Positions 24,375 through 33,100 of a stretch of 64,000 nt of DNA are shown in pieces (position 1 is the first letter of the stretch; each line of letters begins with the position of its first letter). The stretch spans positions 78,005 to 142,004 of the forward strand of contig KL370851.1 in assembly GCA_000702025.1 (NCBI GenBank), given 5' to 3'. Origin of the DNA: Blautia schinkii DSM 10518 (GTDB taxonomy: Bacteria; Bacillota; Clostridia; Lachnospirales; Lachnospiraceae). The position numbers and the translations under genes were made by a program. Below the pieces are notes generated by a model, which was not told the DNA's origin, made no database searches, and saw only the letters and a list, made by a program, of their open reading frames with translations.

Positions 24375-25769
24375 ATGAGAGTGGATAGTTATAACTGGCT
24401 TAATGCCGTACAGCGTAAACAATTGCATCAGCGTTTTAGTGCCGGACGGATGGTATTCGGGCGTATCTGCCGGGTGTGTTTGTGTGTAATATGCCTGCTG
24501 TTTATACTGGTGCTGACAGCACCGGAAAAAGTGGCTGCCGCAAAGCAGACCTCAGTGAAGGTCAAAGTAAACAATACCTACACTGCTTCTATGGTTAAGA
24601 AGGGAGCGGACTGGTATCTTGACACAGAGGAGCTGCAGGGTAATTCTCCGGATAATGTTCAGGAAAGCACCATATCTCCGGGCGGCGTACAGTATTTAAA
24701 GGTTATTCAGAGCAAGGAGCTTTCCAGTGGTTATTATTTCTTCTATAAAGACGGGCGCCTGGATATGCGCAAGCGTTTTCATACTTTGAATACAAAGGTC
24801 AACGGGAAGCGTTTCCTCGGAGAATATTATTTCGGCTATGACAAAGGCCGTCTCTATAATAAGAAAGGCTGGCTTACTCTGGGAAGTAAGAAGTATTACT
24901 TGTCCAGCAGCGGCCGCAAATATAAAAACTGCTGGAAGAGCGGATATTATCTCAAGGATAACGGCCAGATTGCAAAAAGCATGAAAACTCCGGATGGCTT
25001 TTATGTGGACTGCGATGGTCACAAGTGCAGCAAGGAGGAAGTGCGTCTCAGCAGTCTGAAGAAAACGCTGAATACTATGATCAGCGGGTACAGCGGACGT
25101 TGGTCCGTGTATGTGAAGGATCTGCGTACAGGAGATTCACTTACCATCAATAACAGTGCCATGTACCCGGCAAGCGTGATCAAGCTCTTTGCCATGGAAT
25201 CCACCTACGAGCAGATAAAGAAGGGAACACTTAAGAAATCATCCTATGTGAGCAGTCTGCTGAATCAGATGATAACGGTAAGTGACAATGAAGCATTTAA
25301 TGCGCTTGTGCGGATGAGCAGCAAATCAGGAAGCTTTACGGATGGGTGCCGCACAGTGAACCAGTATTTGAAAAAACAGGGCTATACAAACACAGAATGC
25401 CACAACACGCTCCATCCTTCCAGCAGTGCGTATACAAGCGACGGAGGTAAGAATAAGGCTGCGGTAAAGGATGCAGGTTTACTACTCGAGCGGATTTACA
25501 AGGGGAAATGTGTTTCCTCCAAAGATTCAAAGGAAATGCTTAATCTTTTGCTAAAGCAGACGCGCCGGTGGAAGATTCCCGCTGGTGTGCCCTCAGGGAC
25601 GAAGGTTGCCAATAAGACGGGGGAGACGGATGACTACCAGCATGATGCCGCCATTGTGTATGGTCCGAAAACCGATTATGTAGTCTGCATTTTTTCCCAG
25701 ACAGGTGAGTACAATGGGATAAACGGTATCAAGAAGCTATCTGCGAAGATATACGATTATTTGAATTAA
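24375..25769 (+). CDS. Serine hydrolase (class A beta-lactamase-like) with wall-binding-like repeats
   Basis: Exported protein of 464 residues. A membrane or signal helix lies at about 33-55 (ICRVCLCVICLLFILVL). A segment of about 150 residues follows with repeated Tyr/Gly/Lys-rich strands (YYFFYKDGRLD, YYFGYDKGRLYNKKGWLT, YYLSSSGRKYKNCW, YYLKDNGQIAKS), resembling choline- or wall-binding repeats. The C-terminal hydrolase domain (about 230-464) has all three active-site motifs: S-V-I-K in YPASVIKLFAM, SDN in ITVSDNEAFN, and KTG in VANKTGETDD. The motif set is that of class A beta-lactamases and D-Ala carboxypeptidase relatives. The wall-binding part favours a peptidoglycan role over resistance. 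It follows the BKACE gene by nine bases and ends in a terminator. Confidence 0.83.
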   Translation: MRVDSYNWLNAVQRKQLHQRFSAGRMVFGRICRVCLCVICLLFILVLTAPEKVAAAKQTSVKVKVNNTYTASMVKKGADWYLDTEELQGNSPDNVQESTISPGGVQYLKVIQSKELSSGYYFFYKDGRLDMRKRFHTLNTKVNGKRFLGEYYFGYDKGRLYNKKGWLTLGSKKYYLSSSGRKYKNCWKSGYYLKDNGQIAKSMKTPDGFYVDCDGHKCSKEEVRLSSLKKTLNTMISGYSGRWSVYVKDLRTGDSLTINNSAMYPASVIKLFAMESTYEQIKKGTLKKSSYVSSLLNQMITVSDNEAFNALVRMSSKSGSFTDGCRTVNQYLKKQGYTNTECHNTLHPSSSAYTSDGGKNKAAVKDAGLLLERIYKGKCVSSKDSKEMLNLLLKQTRRWKIPAGVPSGTKVANKTGETDDYQHDAAIVYGPKTDYVVCIFSQTGEYNGINGIKKLSAKIYDYLN

Positions 25770-25792
25770 AGGGATAAGAATATAAAATCCAG

Positions 25793-25829
25793 GGGCGGTT
25801 TGTCACTTTGCGACAGACTGCCCTATTTG
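25793..25829 (+). terminator. Terminator after the serine hydrolase gene
   Basis: GGGCGGTTTGTC (25793-25804) pairs with GACAGACTGCCC (25812-25823), all positions paired if G-T wobbles are allowed, and TATTTG follows. The T run is short, so efficiency is uncertain. Confidence 0.6.
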
Positions 25830-25899
25830 TCTATGGTAAAATGCAGTAATAACAAGTATGATGAGAGTATAGAGGCAGCAGGAAAGGAGGGTGTACATT

Positions 25900-26571
25900 A
25901 TGGATGCGTTCCGCACCATAGAAGTAAAACGCAGCATTTTTGACAATAATGACAGACAGGCTGAGGAGCTTAGAAAGAAGCTGAAGAAAGATAAGGTTTT
26001 TCTTATGAATCTCATGTCGTCGCCCGGCTCAGGTAAGACCACAACACTGATGCGTACCATTGAAGCTCTTAAGGATGAGTTTGGGATTGGTGTGATGGAA
26101 GCGGACATTGATTCTGATGTGGATGCAAAGACCATCGGAAGCACGGGGGTGAAGGTGATTCAGCTCCACACCGGTGGTATGTGTCATCTCGATGCAGAGA
26201 TGACCAGCCAGGGTCTGGAAGCCATGGGTACGGAGAATGTGGATCTGGCTATTCTGGAAAATGTGGGGAATCTGGTGTGTCCGGCTGAGTTTGACACAGG
26301 TGCGGTCAAGAATGTGATGATCCTATCCGTGCCTGAGGGAGATGACAAACCTCTGAAATATCCGCTGATGTTTTCTGTGTGCGATGTGGTTCTGATTAAT
26401 AAGATTGACGTACTGCCATATTTTGATTTTAATCTGGAGAGATGCCGCGAGGCTGTGAAAAAACGCAATCCCGCAGCAAAAATTTTCCCATTAAGCGCAA
26501 GGACCGGAGAGGGAATGGAGGTCTTTACAGACTGGCTGCGCACGGAAATCAGAAGTTGGCAGGAAGAATAA
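25900..26571 (+). CDS. hypB: Nickel-incorporation GTPase HypB
   Basis: Cytoplasmic GTPase of 223 residues. It shows the P-loop SSPGSGKTTT (about residues 41-50), the metal site MCHLDAEM with the adjacent Cys-His of HypB, the switch region LAILENVGNLVCPAEFDTG, and the guanine-specificity motif NKID. HypB delivers Ni to [NiFe] hydrogenase or related Ni enzymes together with HypA. The N-terminal His-rich Ni store of some HypB proteins is missing. The start is the ATG at 25900, nine bases after AAAGGAGG; an in-frame GTG at 25891 overlaps that site's spacing and is unlikely. No hydrogenase subunit, hypC, D, E or F is in the window. Confidence 0.93.
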   Translation: MDAFRTIEVKRSIFDNNDRQAEELRKKLKKDKVFLMNLMSSPGSGKTTTLMRTIEALKDEFGIGVMEADIDSDVDAKTIGSTGVKVIQLHTGGMCHLDAEMTSQGLEAMGTENVDLAILENVGNLVCPAEFDTGAVKNVMILSVPEGDDKPLKYPLMFSVCDVVLINKIDVLPYFDFNLERCREAVKKRNPAAKIFPLSARTGEGMEVFTDWLRTEIRSWQEE

Positions 26572-26587
26572 GAAAGGGGTATTGGGT

Positions 26588-29275
26588 ATGGCAAAATTAA
26601 GACCGAAGATTGTGAAGCTGGCAAAAATGGTTGGCGGTGTGGCGGGAGCCATGAATAAGATTGACGAAAAGGCACCGGAGTATTATGCGCTCAATGCAGT
26701 GGTATCTGACGATATGGCCGATGTGGCTCTTGTCATGGGACTCAGACAGCCGAGGACCTTTGAGTACATAGTGGAGAAATGCGGGAAAAGTCCCTCGGAG
26801 ACAAAGCATCTGCTGGATAAGCTTACCTACACAGGCGTGGTGAAGGTGTGGACAGATAAGAAAGACAAAAAGGACCGCTATTTTGTAAACATTTTTGCTC
26901 CTGGTATGCTGGAGATGATGGTAAATAACAGGGAACAGCTCAAAAAGCATCCGGAAATCGGCAAAGCCTTTGAGGAGTACACAAGGAAGAGACTGGCTCC
27001 TATGGCTGCTCTTTTCCCGGAGGGCATGGCTATGATGCGCGTCACTCCGGTGGAGCAGGCGCTCAAAGATATTCCGGGAGTACAGCCCTGGGAAAAGCTT
27101 TCCTATTATCTTGATAAATATGACATTTTCAGCGTTTCAGACTGTTCCTGCAGGCAGTCCAGAAGGGTGATCGGTGAGGGCTGCGGTCATTTGGAAAAGG
27201 ATATCTGTATCCAGATGGGAACCGGAGCGGAATACTATATCCGTACAGGCAGAGGCCGCCAGGTGTCCCGCGAGGAGGTAAAGGAAATCCTGAAATTTGC
27301 TGAGGATAATGGACTGATGCATGAGATTCCCGCGACAGACGGCCTGGGGGAAACGGCTGCTATCTGTAACTGCTGCGGCTGTTCGTGCTTTTCTATGCGT
27401 ATTGCCACACTATTCCGCACACCGGATGCAATCCGTTCTAATTTCACCGCGGAGGTTGATTCGGAAGAATGTGTGGCCTGCGGGCAGTGCGTGGAGAATT
27501 GCCCCACCAATGCGCTGAAGCTTGGGCAGAGATTATGTGCAAAGAATCCCCTGCCAAGGCAGGAAGAGCCCACAGCCAGGGACCATATGTGGAGTAAGAA
27601 AAATTGGAATGTGGATTACCGAGAAAACAGGGAGAATGTGGCAAAGGAAGGCACTGCTCCGTGTAAGACGGCATGTCCGGCTCATATAGCAGTTCAGGGA
27701 TATATCAAGCTGGCTGCCAAAGGGAAATACAGGGAGGCACTGGAGCTGATCAAGAAGGAAAATCCTTTCCCGGCTGTGTGCGGACGTATCTGTCCTCATA
27801 GCTGTGAGGATGAGTGTACCCGCGGTGATATTGACGAACCAATCGCTATTGACGAGATTAAGAAATTTATCGCGGATAAGGAATTGGATGAGCGCACCCG
27901 TTATATCCCGCCTAAACGCTATCACCTGGGAAATAAAATCGCAATTATCGGCGGCGGTCCCGCAGGCCTTTCGTGTGCATATTATCTGTCTATAGACGAC
28001 TATGATGTGACAGTGTTTGAAAAAGAGGAAAAACTGGGCGGTATGCTTGCTCTGGGCATCCCCTCTTTCCGGTTGGAAAAGGAAGTGCTTGAGGCTGAGA
28101 TTGATGTCTTAAAAGAAATGGGTGTGAAATTCCGCACAGGCGTGGAGGTAGGCCGGGATATCACTCTTGAGGAGCTCCGCAGTGAGGGATATGAAGCGTT
28201 TTATATTGCCATTGGTGCGCAGGGAGGCCGTAAGCTGGGCGTGGAAGGCGAATCGGCCCAAGGCGTGGTCTCCGGTGTGGAGTTTCTTAAGGAGGTAAAC
28301 CTTGGAAAGGGCCGCAGTCTGTCAGGAAACGTGCTCGTCATCGGCGGCGGTAATGTGGCGATAGACGTGGCGCGTACAGCAACCAGGCAGGGTGCAGATA
28401 CGGTGAAAATGTACTGTCTGGAGAAGCGTAATGAGATGCCGGCACTCGCCGAGGAGATTGAGGAAGCCGAAGCAGATCATGTGGAATTCTGTAACGGCTG
28501 GGGACCGAAGCGGATACTTACAGAGGATGACAGAGTTGTGGGCGTTGAGTTTATGCGCTGTGTGTCCGTGTTTGATAAGGAACATCGTTTTGCCCCGGAA
28601 TATGATGAGAAAGATACTATTACAGTGCCGGCTGACCATGTGATCGTGTCTATCGGGCAGTCTATCGAATGGGGCGGACTTCTCGAGGGAACAAATGTGA
28701 AACTGATGCGCGGTAATAGGGCAGCCGCAGACAGTTTGACCTATCAGACAAAGGAAAAGGATATTTTCGTGGGCGGCGACTGCTGTACAGGGCCTAAATT
28801 TGCCATCCATGCCATCGCTGCAGGTAAGGAGGGTGCTGTTTCGATTCATCGATTTGTACAGCCGGGGCAGACCCTGACTTTGGGTCGTGACAGAAGGGAG
28901 TATCATGCCTTTGATAAAAACAATGTGGCTGTGGAGCTGCGAAGCTTTGACAACACACCGCGGCAGCGTCCTGCTCATGCGGCAGAAAAACGCGGCAGCT
29001 ACCAGGATGACCGGTTGACCTTTACCGAGGAGCAATTGAAAAAGGAAACGGAGCGCTGCTTAGGGTGCGGAGCTGTTCAGGTGGATGCGTATATGTGTGT
29101 GGGCTGTGGAATGTGTACCACCAAGTGTAAATTTGACGCCATACATCTTGTGCGTACCGGACACTCCAAACCGGACGTATATGAGAAGCTTCCGATTAAA
29201 ATCGCGGCTAATGCGGTGAAGCGTAGCGGAAAGATTGTGGCTTCTACAATCAGGAGTACGGGCAGAAAGGATTGA
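26588..29275 (+). CDS. Large FAD-dependent Fe-S oxidoreductase (GltD-like core)
   Basis: Multidomain protein of 895 residues, probably cytoplasmic. From the N-terminus: a helical/wHTH-like region (1-160), a Cys-rich segment (CSCRQSRR...CGHLEKDIC, then CNCCGCSC), a ferredoxin site CVACGQCVENCP (about residues 298-309), a GltD-type Fe-S domain (CKTACPAHIA, CGRICPHSCEDEC), an FAD-binding IIGGGPAGLSCAYYL (about 456), an NAD(P)H-binding VIGGGNVAIDVARTA (about 585), and C-terminal CLGCGAVQVDAYMCVGCGMCTTKC. It is built to pass electrons between NAD(P)H, flavin and several clusters. It is embedded between hypB (16 bases before) and hypA (5 bases after), which suggests a link to a Ni enzyme or to redox activation during maturation. 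The electron acceptor is unknown. Confidence 0.87.
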   Translation: MAKLRPKIVKLAKMVGGVAGAMNKIDEKAPEYYALNAVVSDDMADVALVMGLRQPRTFEYIVEKCGKSPSETKHLLDKLTYTGVVKVWTDKKDKKDRYFVNIFAPGMLEMMVNNREQLKKHPEIGKAFEEYTRKRLAPMAALFPEGMAMMRVTPVEQALKDIPGVQPWEKLSYYLDKYDIFSVSDCSCRQSRRVIGEGCGHLEKDICIQMGTGAEYYIRTGRGRQVSREEVKEILKFAEDNGLMHEIPATDGLGETAAICNCCGCSCFSMRIATLFRTPDAIRSNFTAEVDSEECVACGQCVENCPTNALKLGQRLCAKNPLPRQEEPTARDHMWSKKNWNVDYRENRENVAKEGTAPCKTACPAHIAVQGYIKLAAKGKYREALELIKKENPFPAVCGRICPHSCEDECTRGDIDEPIAIDEIKKFIADKELDERTRYIPPKRYHLGNKIAIIGGGPAGLSCAYYLSIDDYDVTVFEKEEKLGGMLALGIPSFRLEKEVLEAEIDVLKEMGVKFRTGVEVGRDITLEELRSEGYEAFYIAIGAQGGRKLGVEGESAQGVVSGVEFLKEVNLGKGRSLSGNVLVIGGGNVAIDVARTATRQGADTVKMYCLEKRNEMPALAEEIEEAEADHVEFCNGWGPKRILTEDDRVVGVEFMRCVSVFDKEHRFAPEYDEKDTITVPADHVIVSIGQSIEWGGLLEGTNVKLMRGNRAAADSLTYQTKEKDIFVGGDCCTGPKFAIHAIAAGKEGAVSIHRFVQPGQTLTLGRDRREYHAFDKNNVAVELRSFDNTPRQRPAHAAEKRGSYQDDRLTFTEEQLKKETERCLGCGAVQVDAYMCVGCGMCTTKCKFDAIHLVRTGHSKPDVYEKLPIKIAANAVKRSGKIVASTIRSTGRKD

Positions 29276-29280
29276 CGTAT

Positions 29281-29622
29281 ATGCATGAGCTGGGAATTCT
29301 CAATGCCATGGTGCATACCATCGAGGATGTTGTCCGGGAGGAAGGGGCGCAGGAGGTTGAGAGGATTGTGCTCGAGGTAGGCGAACTCTCCGGAGTGGTT
29401 CCCCGGTATCTTGAGGAGTGCTGGCCTGCAGCCAGATATAAAACCTCTATGGAAGCGACAGAGCTTGATGTCTGTGTGGTGCCTGGTATCGTAAAATGCA
29501 GGGATTGTGGCCGGGTTTTTAATGCCATGGAATGTGATATGCACTGCCCGGATTGTTCAGGGCAGGAGATGGAAATCCTTTCGGGGAATGATTTATTGAT
29601 AAAAGAGATTATTTGTATGTGA
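29281..29622 (+). CDS. hypA: Hydrogenase/urease nickel-insertion protein HypA
   Basis: Small metallochaperone of 113 residues, the family's normal length. It starts MHELGILNAMV; His2 and Glu3 after the initiator Met are the Ni ligands of HypA, so the start must be ATG 29281 and not the in-frame codon three positions upstream. The structural Zn site is visible as CRDCGRVF then MHCPDC (about residues 71-90). It passes Ni to HypB's client. It is the last gene of the hypB-oxidoreductase-hypA set; a 500-base region with a riboswitch follows. Confidence 0.93.
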   Translation: MHELGILNAMVHTIEDVVREEGAQEVERIVLEVGELSGVVPRYLEECWPAARYKTSMEATELDVCVVPGIVKCRDCGRVFNAMECDMHCPDCSGQEMEILSGNDLLIKEIICM

Positions 29623-29752
29623 AATTTTTGATATGAAAGAATAGTCCGAAATGGCAGGGAACTTGAATGGGAGGTCCCTGCCTTTTCTGGAGTATGGAGA
29701 ATACATATAGCGTGTTCATAAAATGTTAACCTTATCTTACTCTTAAAATTCT

Positions 29753-29781
29753 TGACATTTAGCTCCTGGAAAAGTAAACTA
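29753..29781 (+). promoter_or_regulatory. Promoter of the c-di-GMP riboswitch transcript
   Basis: TTGACA (29753-29758), a 17-base spacer and TAAACT (29776-29781). Transcription would begin near 29788, about 30 bases before the riboswitch aptamer. The bases between hypA and this promoter (29623-29752) hold a GGGAACTTGAATGGGAGGTCCC hairpin-like stretch followed by TGCCTTTTC, a possible weak hypA terminator. Confidence 0.75.
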
Positions 29782-29815
29782 AAAATGTGTAAAAATCTCA
29801 TATAGAAGTTACAGA

Positions 29816-29900
29816 AATAGCAAAACCGCCGAAAGGCGGCGGCGCAAAGCCAAGGGTCTAAGGTCAGTGATTTAGGGGGACTATGACAGCCGGTTGCCAC
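29816..29900 (+). promoter_or_regulatory. Cyclic-di-GMP-I (GEMM) riboswitch aptamer
   Basis: The sequence has the GEMM-I hallmarks in order: AGCAAAACCGCC, a GAAA tetraloop, GGCGG, the conserved CGCAAAGCCAAGGGTCTAA, and a second stem with CAGCCGGTTGCC that would carry the tetraloop receptor. These are the conserved positions that bind c-di-GMP. A hairpin region with CAGATG/CATCTG pairs and then a terminator follow before the M60 gene, forming the expression platform. The aptamer therefore ties expression of the two secreted proteins downstream to c-di-GMP. Whether ligand turns expression on or off cannot be told by eye. Confidence 0.92.
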
Positions 29901-29994
29901 AAGCATGCATGCAGTGAAATGTAACAGATCATGTGCAGTCTCTGTACAGATGAAGGTAGCATCTGTTCTTAGAGGTGGACTGTGCTTTGCTGGC

Positions 29995-30026
29995 AAACGT
30001 TTATATTTCATATAAGCGTTTTTTCT
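29995..30026 (+). terminator. Expression-platform terminator of the riboswitch
   Basis: AACGTTTATAT pairs with ATATAAGCGTT, with a TTC loop, one G-T wobble and a run of T. It lies about 95 bases after the aptamer and 97 before the M60 gene, so it must be read through or disrupted for expression. The intervening bases 29901-29990 contain pairing segments (GCAGTC/GACTGTGC and others) that could compete with it. Confidence 0.75.
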
Positions 30027-30122
30027 TTGTCGTAAAAACATTTTTATTGTTCCGGCGATTACATACCGTAAGACTTTGCGTTAATTTACACGAATAAAGA
30101 GGGAGTACAGGAGGTAAGAGGG

Positions 30123-33100
30123 ATGAAGAAAGCGACAGCGCTTTTAATGGCATTGAGCCTAAGTGCGCAGATCATCTGCAGTGCGCCGGGGATAGTGTCC
30201 GCGGCGGATTTTACAGATGCGGCGGCCTTTGCAGAAAATATGCAGGAGCCTGAGAGCGGGACTATGACAGCAGCGGACCAGGGTTCAGATAGCGGCAGTG
30301 CTGGGGAGTTGGACCAGGGGCCTGAGAATGATGATGTAGAAGTGTGGGGACAGGAAAACGGAGAGGCCGATGGGGCTGATGAAATCCAGGGAGAGCAGAC
30401 CGATGTGGAGGTCTTTGGCGGACCGGATTCCGACGGAAGTGCGGATGTGCCGGAAGCATCTATGTTTGATGATGGTGTCGAGGAGGCAGAGGAATTTTCC
30501 CAATTCACTTCACAGGGAACAGCGGAAGTAAAGGGAAGTATAAAAGTGGAACTTCTTTCCGCAGTAGTTATGTCCGGAGTGCGTTCATTTACCGTTGAAC
30601 TGGCAGCAGACGGACAGGCCGGAGATAATCCATCAGCAGGAAGTCGAGAAATCACTTTGGCAGGTGTAAATGAAAGCGGAGTGCCTTCCGGGACGGCAGT
30701 GTTTACTGACCTGGATGCAGGGAATTATACCTTGCGTGTCAAGAGTCCGGGGTTTGCTGTGTATTCCCAGACATTTCATGTGAATAGCATGGATTATAAG
30801 ATTCAGCTATATACCGGAATCCTGGCAGGAATTAGTTACGATGCCGGCGCTCACCCAGGTGCTATGCTGCTTGGCGATGTAGATCAAGATGGTTCGGTAA
30901 AAGATGCAGATAAGGAAATCATCTTAAATGCAATAAAAACAGGAATCTATACGACTCAGGCAGATTTAAACCTTGACGGTATTGTAGATATCATGGATCT
31001 TCACTACTTTGCAAAAGGGTTGGCTCAGGGAAGAGCATATCCAGCCAGCGTGGAATCCTCTGTTCCGGTAAGTGCAGCGAAAATGGTTGTTCCGGAAGGT
31101 ACGAAAGTGGAAGGCAGTCTGGGCAGTCCTGGTGCGGCAGAGGGTACGGTAAGGTTAAGTAATAAAAACGATTCAGCACCAATTTCAACGGAAAATCCAG
31201 TGTCAGTGGATTTCGATTTTACAGAAAATGAAACCGGCAGTGCTCAAATGGGCGGCATTGCTCTGGCCTCGCCTTCCTCGACACAAGAGAATGGCAATGC
31301 AGTCGCAAGTGGAACTATTACGATTGTTACTGCGAGTGACCCGGAGCAAAGCATAGAAATCCCATTTTCCAACGGCAGCAAGCAGCAGATATATTTGCTG
31401 ACCGATTCCTCGGTATTGACCAGCCCCACGGCCAGCGTAGAGCCGGATGGAACGATTGTTATCAATTTTAACGGTCAGATTGCAGTAAAGAAAGTTACGA
31501 TTAAAATTACAGGTACGAAGCTAAACACATCATTGGCGGAAGTGTCGGAAGTGACTTTTGTCAATGATATGGCAGAACGTATTCCCGCTCCGCAGATGAA
31601 TATTCCTACAAATTTAAAGGCAGAGCCGGGCAGCCGACAGTTTTCATTGCAATGGGATTCACAGGTGAATGTGACCGGATATGAGGTTAAAATCAGTGAC
31701 GGAGAAACCGAGGTGGTGAAGAAAACCTCTGCCACATCTCTTACTGTGAAATCTTTTGCTGATCAGAAACTGGAGAATAATAAAATTTATGAGGTGGCTG
31801 TGCAGTCGGTAAACGGTGAATGGAGAAGCGGCTACTCCGAAACGGTGCCGGTAACTCCGAAAGCATCCCAAAAGCCGGATGCACCGGACAACCTGAAGGT
31901 CACAGGCGGTTACAAAAGCTTCAAAGCCTCCTGGAAAGATATGAAAGACACAGACAGCTATAAGCTGTATTACCGGAAGGAATCTGACCAAGACTATACA
32001 ATGGTCGGAAATCTTGCCACAAATACCTGCTCTGTCAGCGGACTGGAGGATAATACCAGATATTTTGTCTATGTAACAGGAGTCAATGAATTAGGCGAGA
32101 GTGCTCCTTCTCTGGAGTCGGTGGTGAGTACGATAAATCTGGAAACTGTGCAGATGCCTGCGTATAAGCTGCTCAACACAAGCCGGGGTGAAGGTGTGCT
32201 CACATCCCATATTGAGAAGATTACCAGGGGCAGAGGTGTGATGCAGGACAGTCCTCTCGATGCTGGTACCGAAAAAACCGCCTATGGAATCGCGGATGAT
32301 AGTCTTGTGTCCGGCTATTTTATGTCTGACTGGGACGACGGTGCAGTGTATCCTTCCATAAACGGCAAAGGCTTTATTATTACATTAGACGATGCCCATG
32401 AAATGGGCAGTCTTTCTTTCGTAGATACGAGCAATCAAGGCTCCTATGATAAAGTTGTTCTTGATTATTGGGAAGTGGACGAGACCGGAGCGGGAGGTTG
32501 GAAGTCAGTCAATACGAGTGTCGCAACAAAAACAGACGCAAACAACAAGGCCTACTATTATGTGAAATTTAGCAAGCCTGTAAAAACAAATAAGATTCAT
32601 ATTGCATTAGGCAAGCCGCATGCTTACATCAGAAGTATCCAGGTATCAGAACTGAGACTGTTCTACTATGACAGTCTGGAGGATGATATCATGAATCTGT
32701 ATGAAGATGAACTGCACACAACATTAAAGGAAACAGTTACGGAAGCAGTCATTGGAGAATTGCAGAACAGGCTGGATACAAAGGACAGCGTAAGCGGAGA
32801 ATATCATCCCGAGAGGGAGATGCTTCAGAAAGAGCTAGACACAGCAAATGGAATTCTGAAAGGCAGACTGAAAGCTACTGTGGGTATCCACGGGGAAATC
32901 AGGGCCAGTGATGGGTATCTCGGGTTTACAGGATTGAATGCATGGCAGCCGCTGGGTGTGAGTGCCCGTGCGGGAGAAACACTCACCATCTATGTAGGAA
33001 ATCCGTCCAAAAAGACAGGAGCTTCCGCTGAGATGAATTTGTATGTCACACAGACACATGCCGAGGCGAGTGCATTCATGAGTAAGGCTATTCCCTTAAA

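Noticed and set aside
24375-25769. Antibiotic-resistance beta-lactamase
   Set aside because: Active-site motifs fit, but the wall-binding-like repeats and context favour a peptidoglycan role; resistance cannot be claimed.
28322-29035. Long minus-strand frame of 237 codons
   Set aside because: Antisense shadow of the flavin/Fe-S oxidoreductase, without a ribosome site or recognisable motifs.
25900-29622. Hydrogenase locus
   Set aside because: Only the chaperones HypA and HypB are present; no NiFe subunits or other Hyp proteins.
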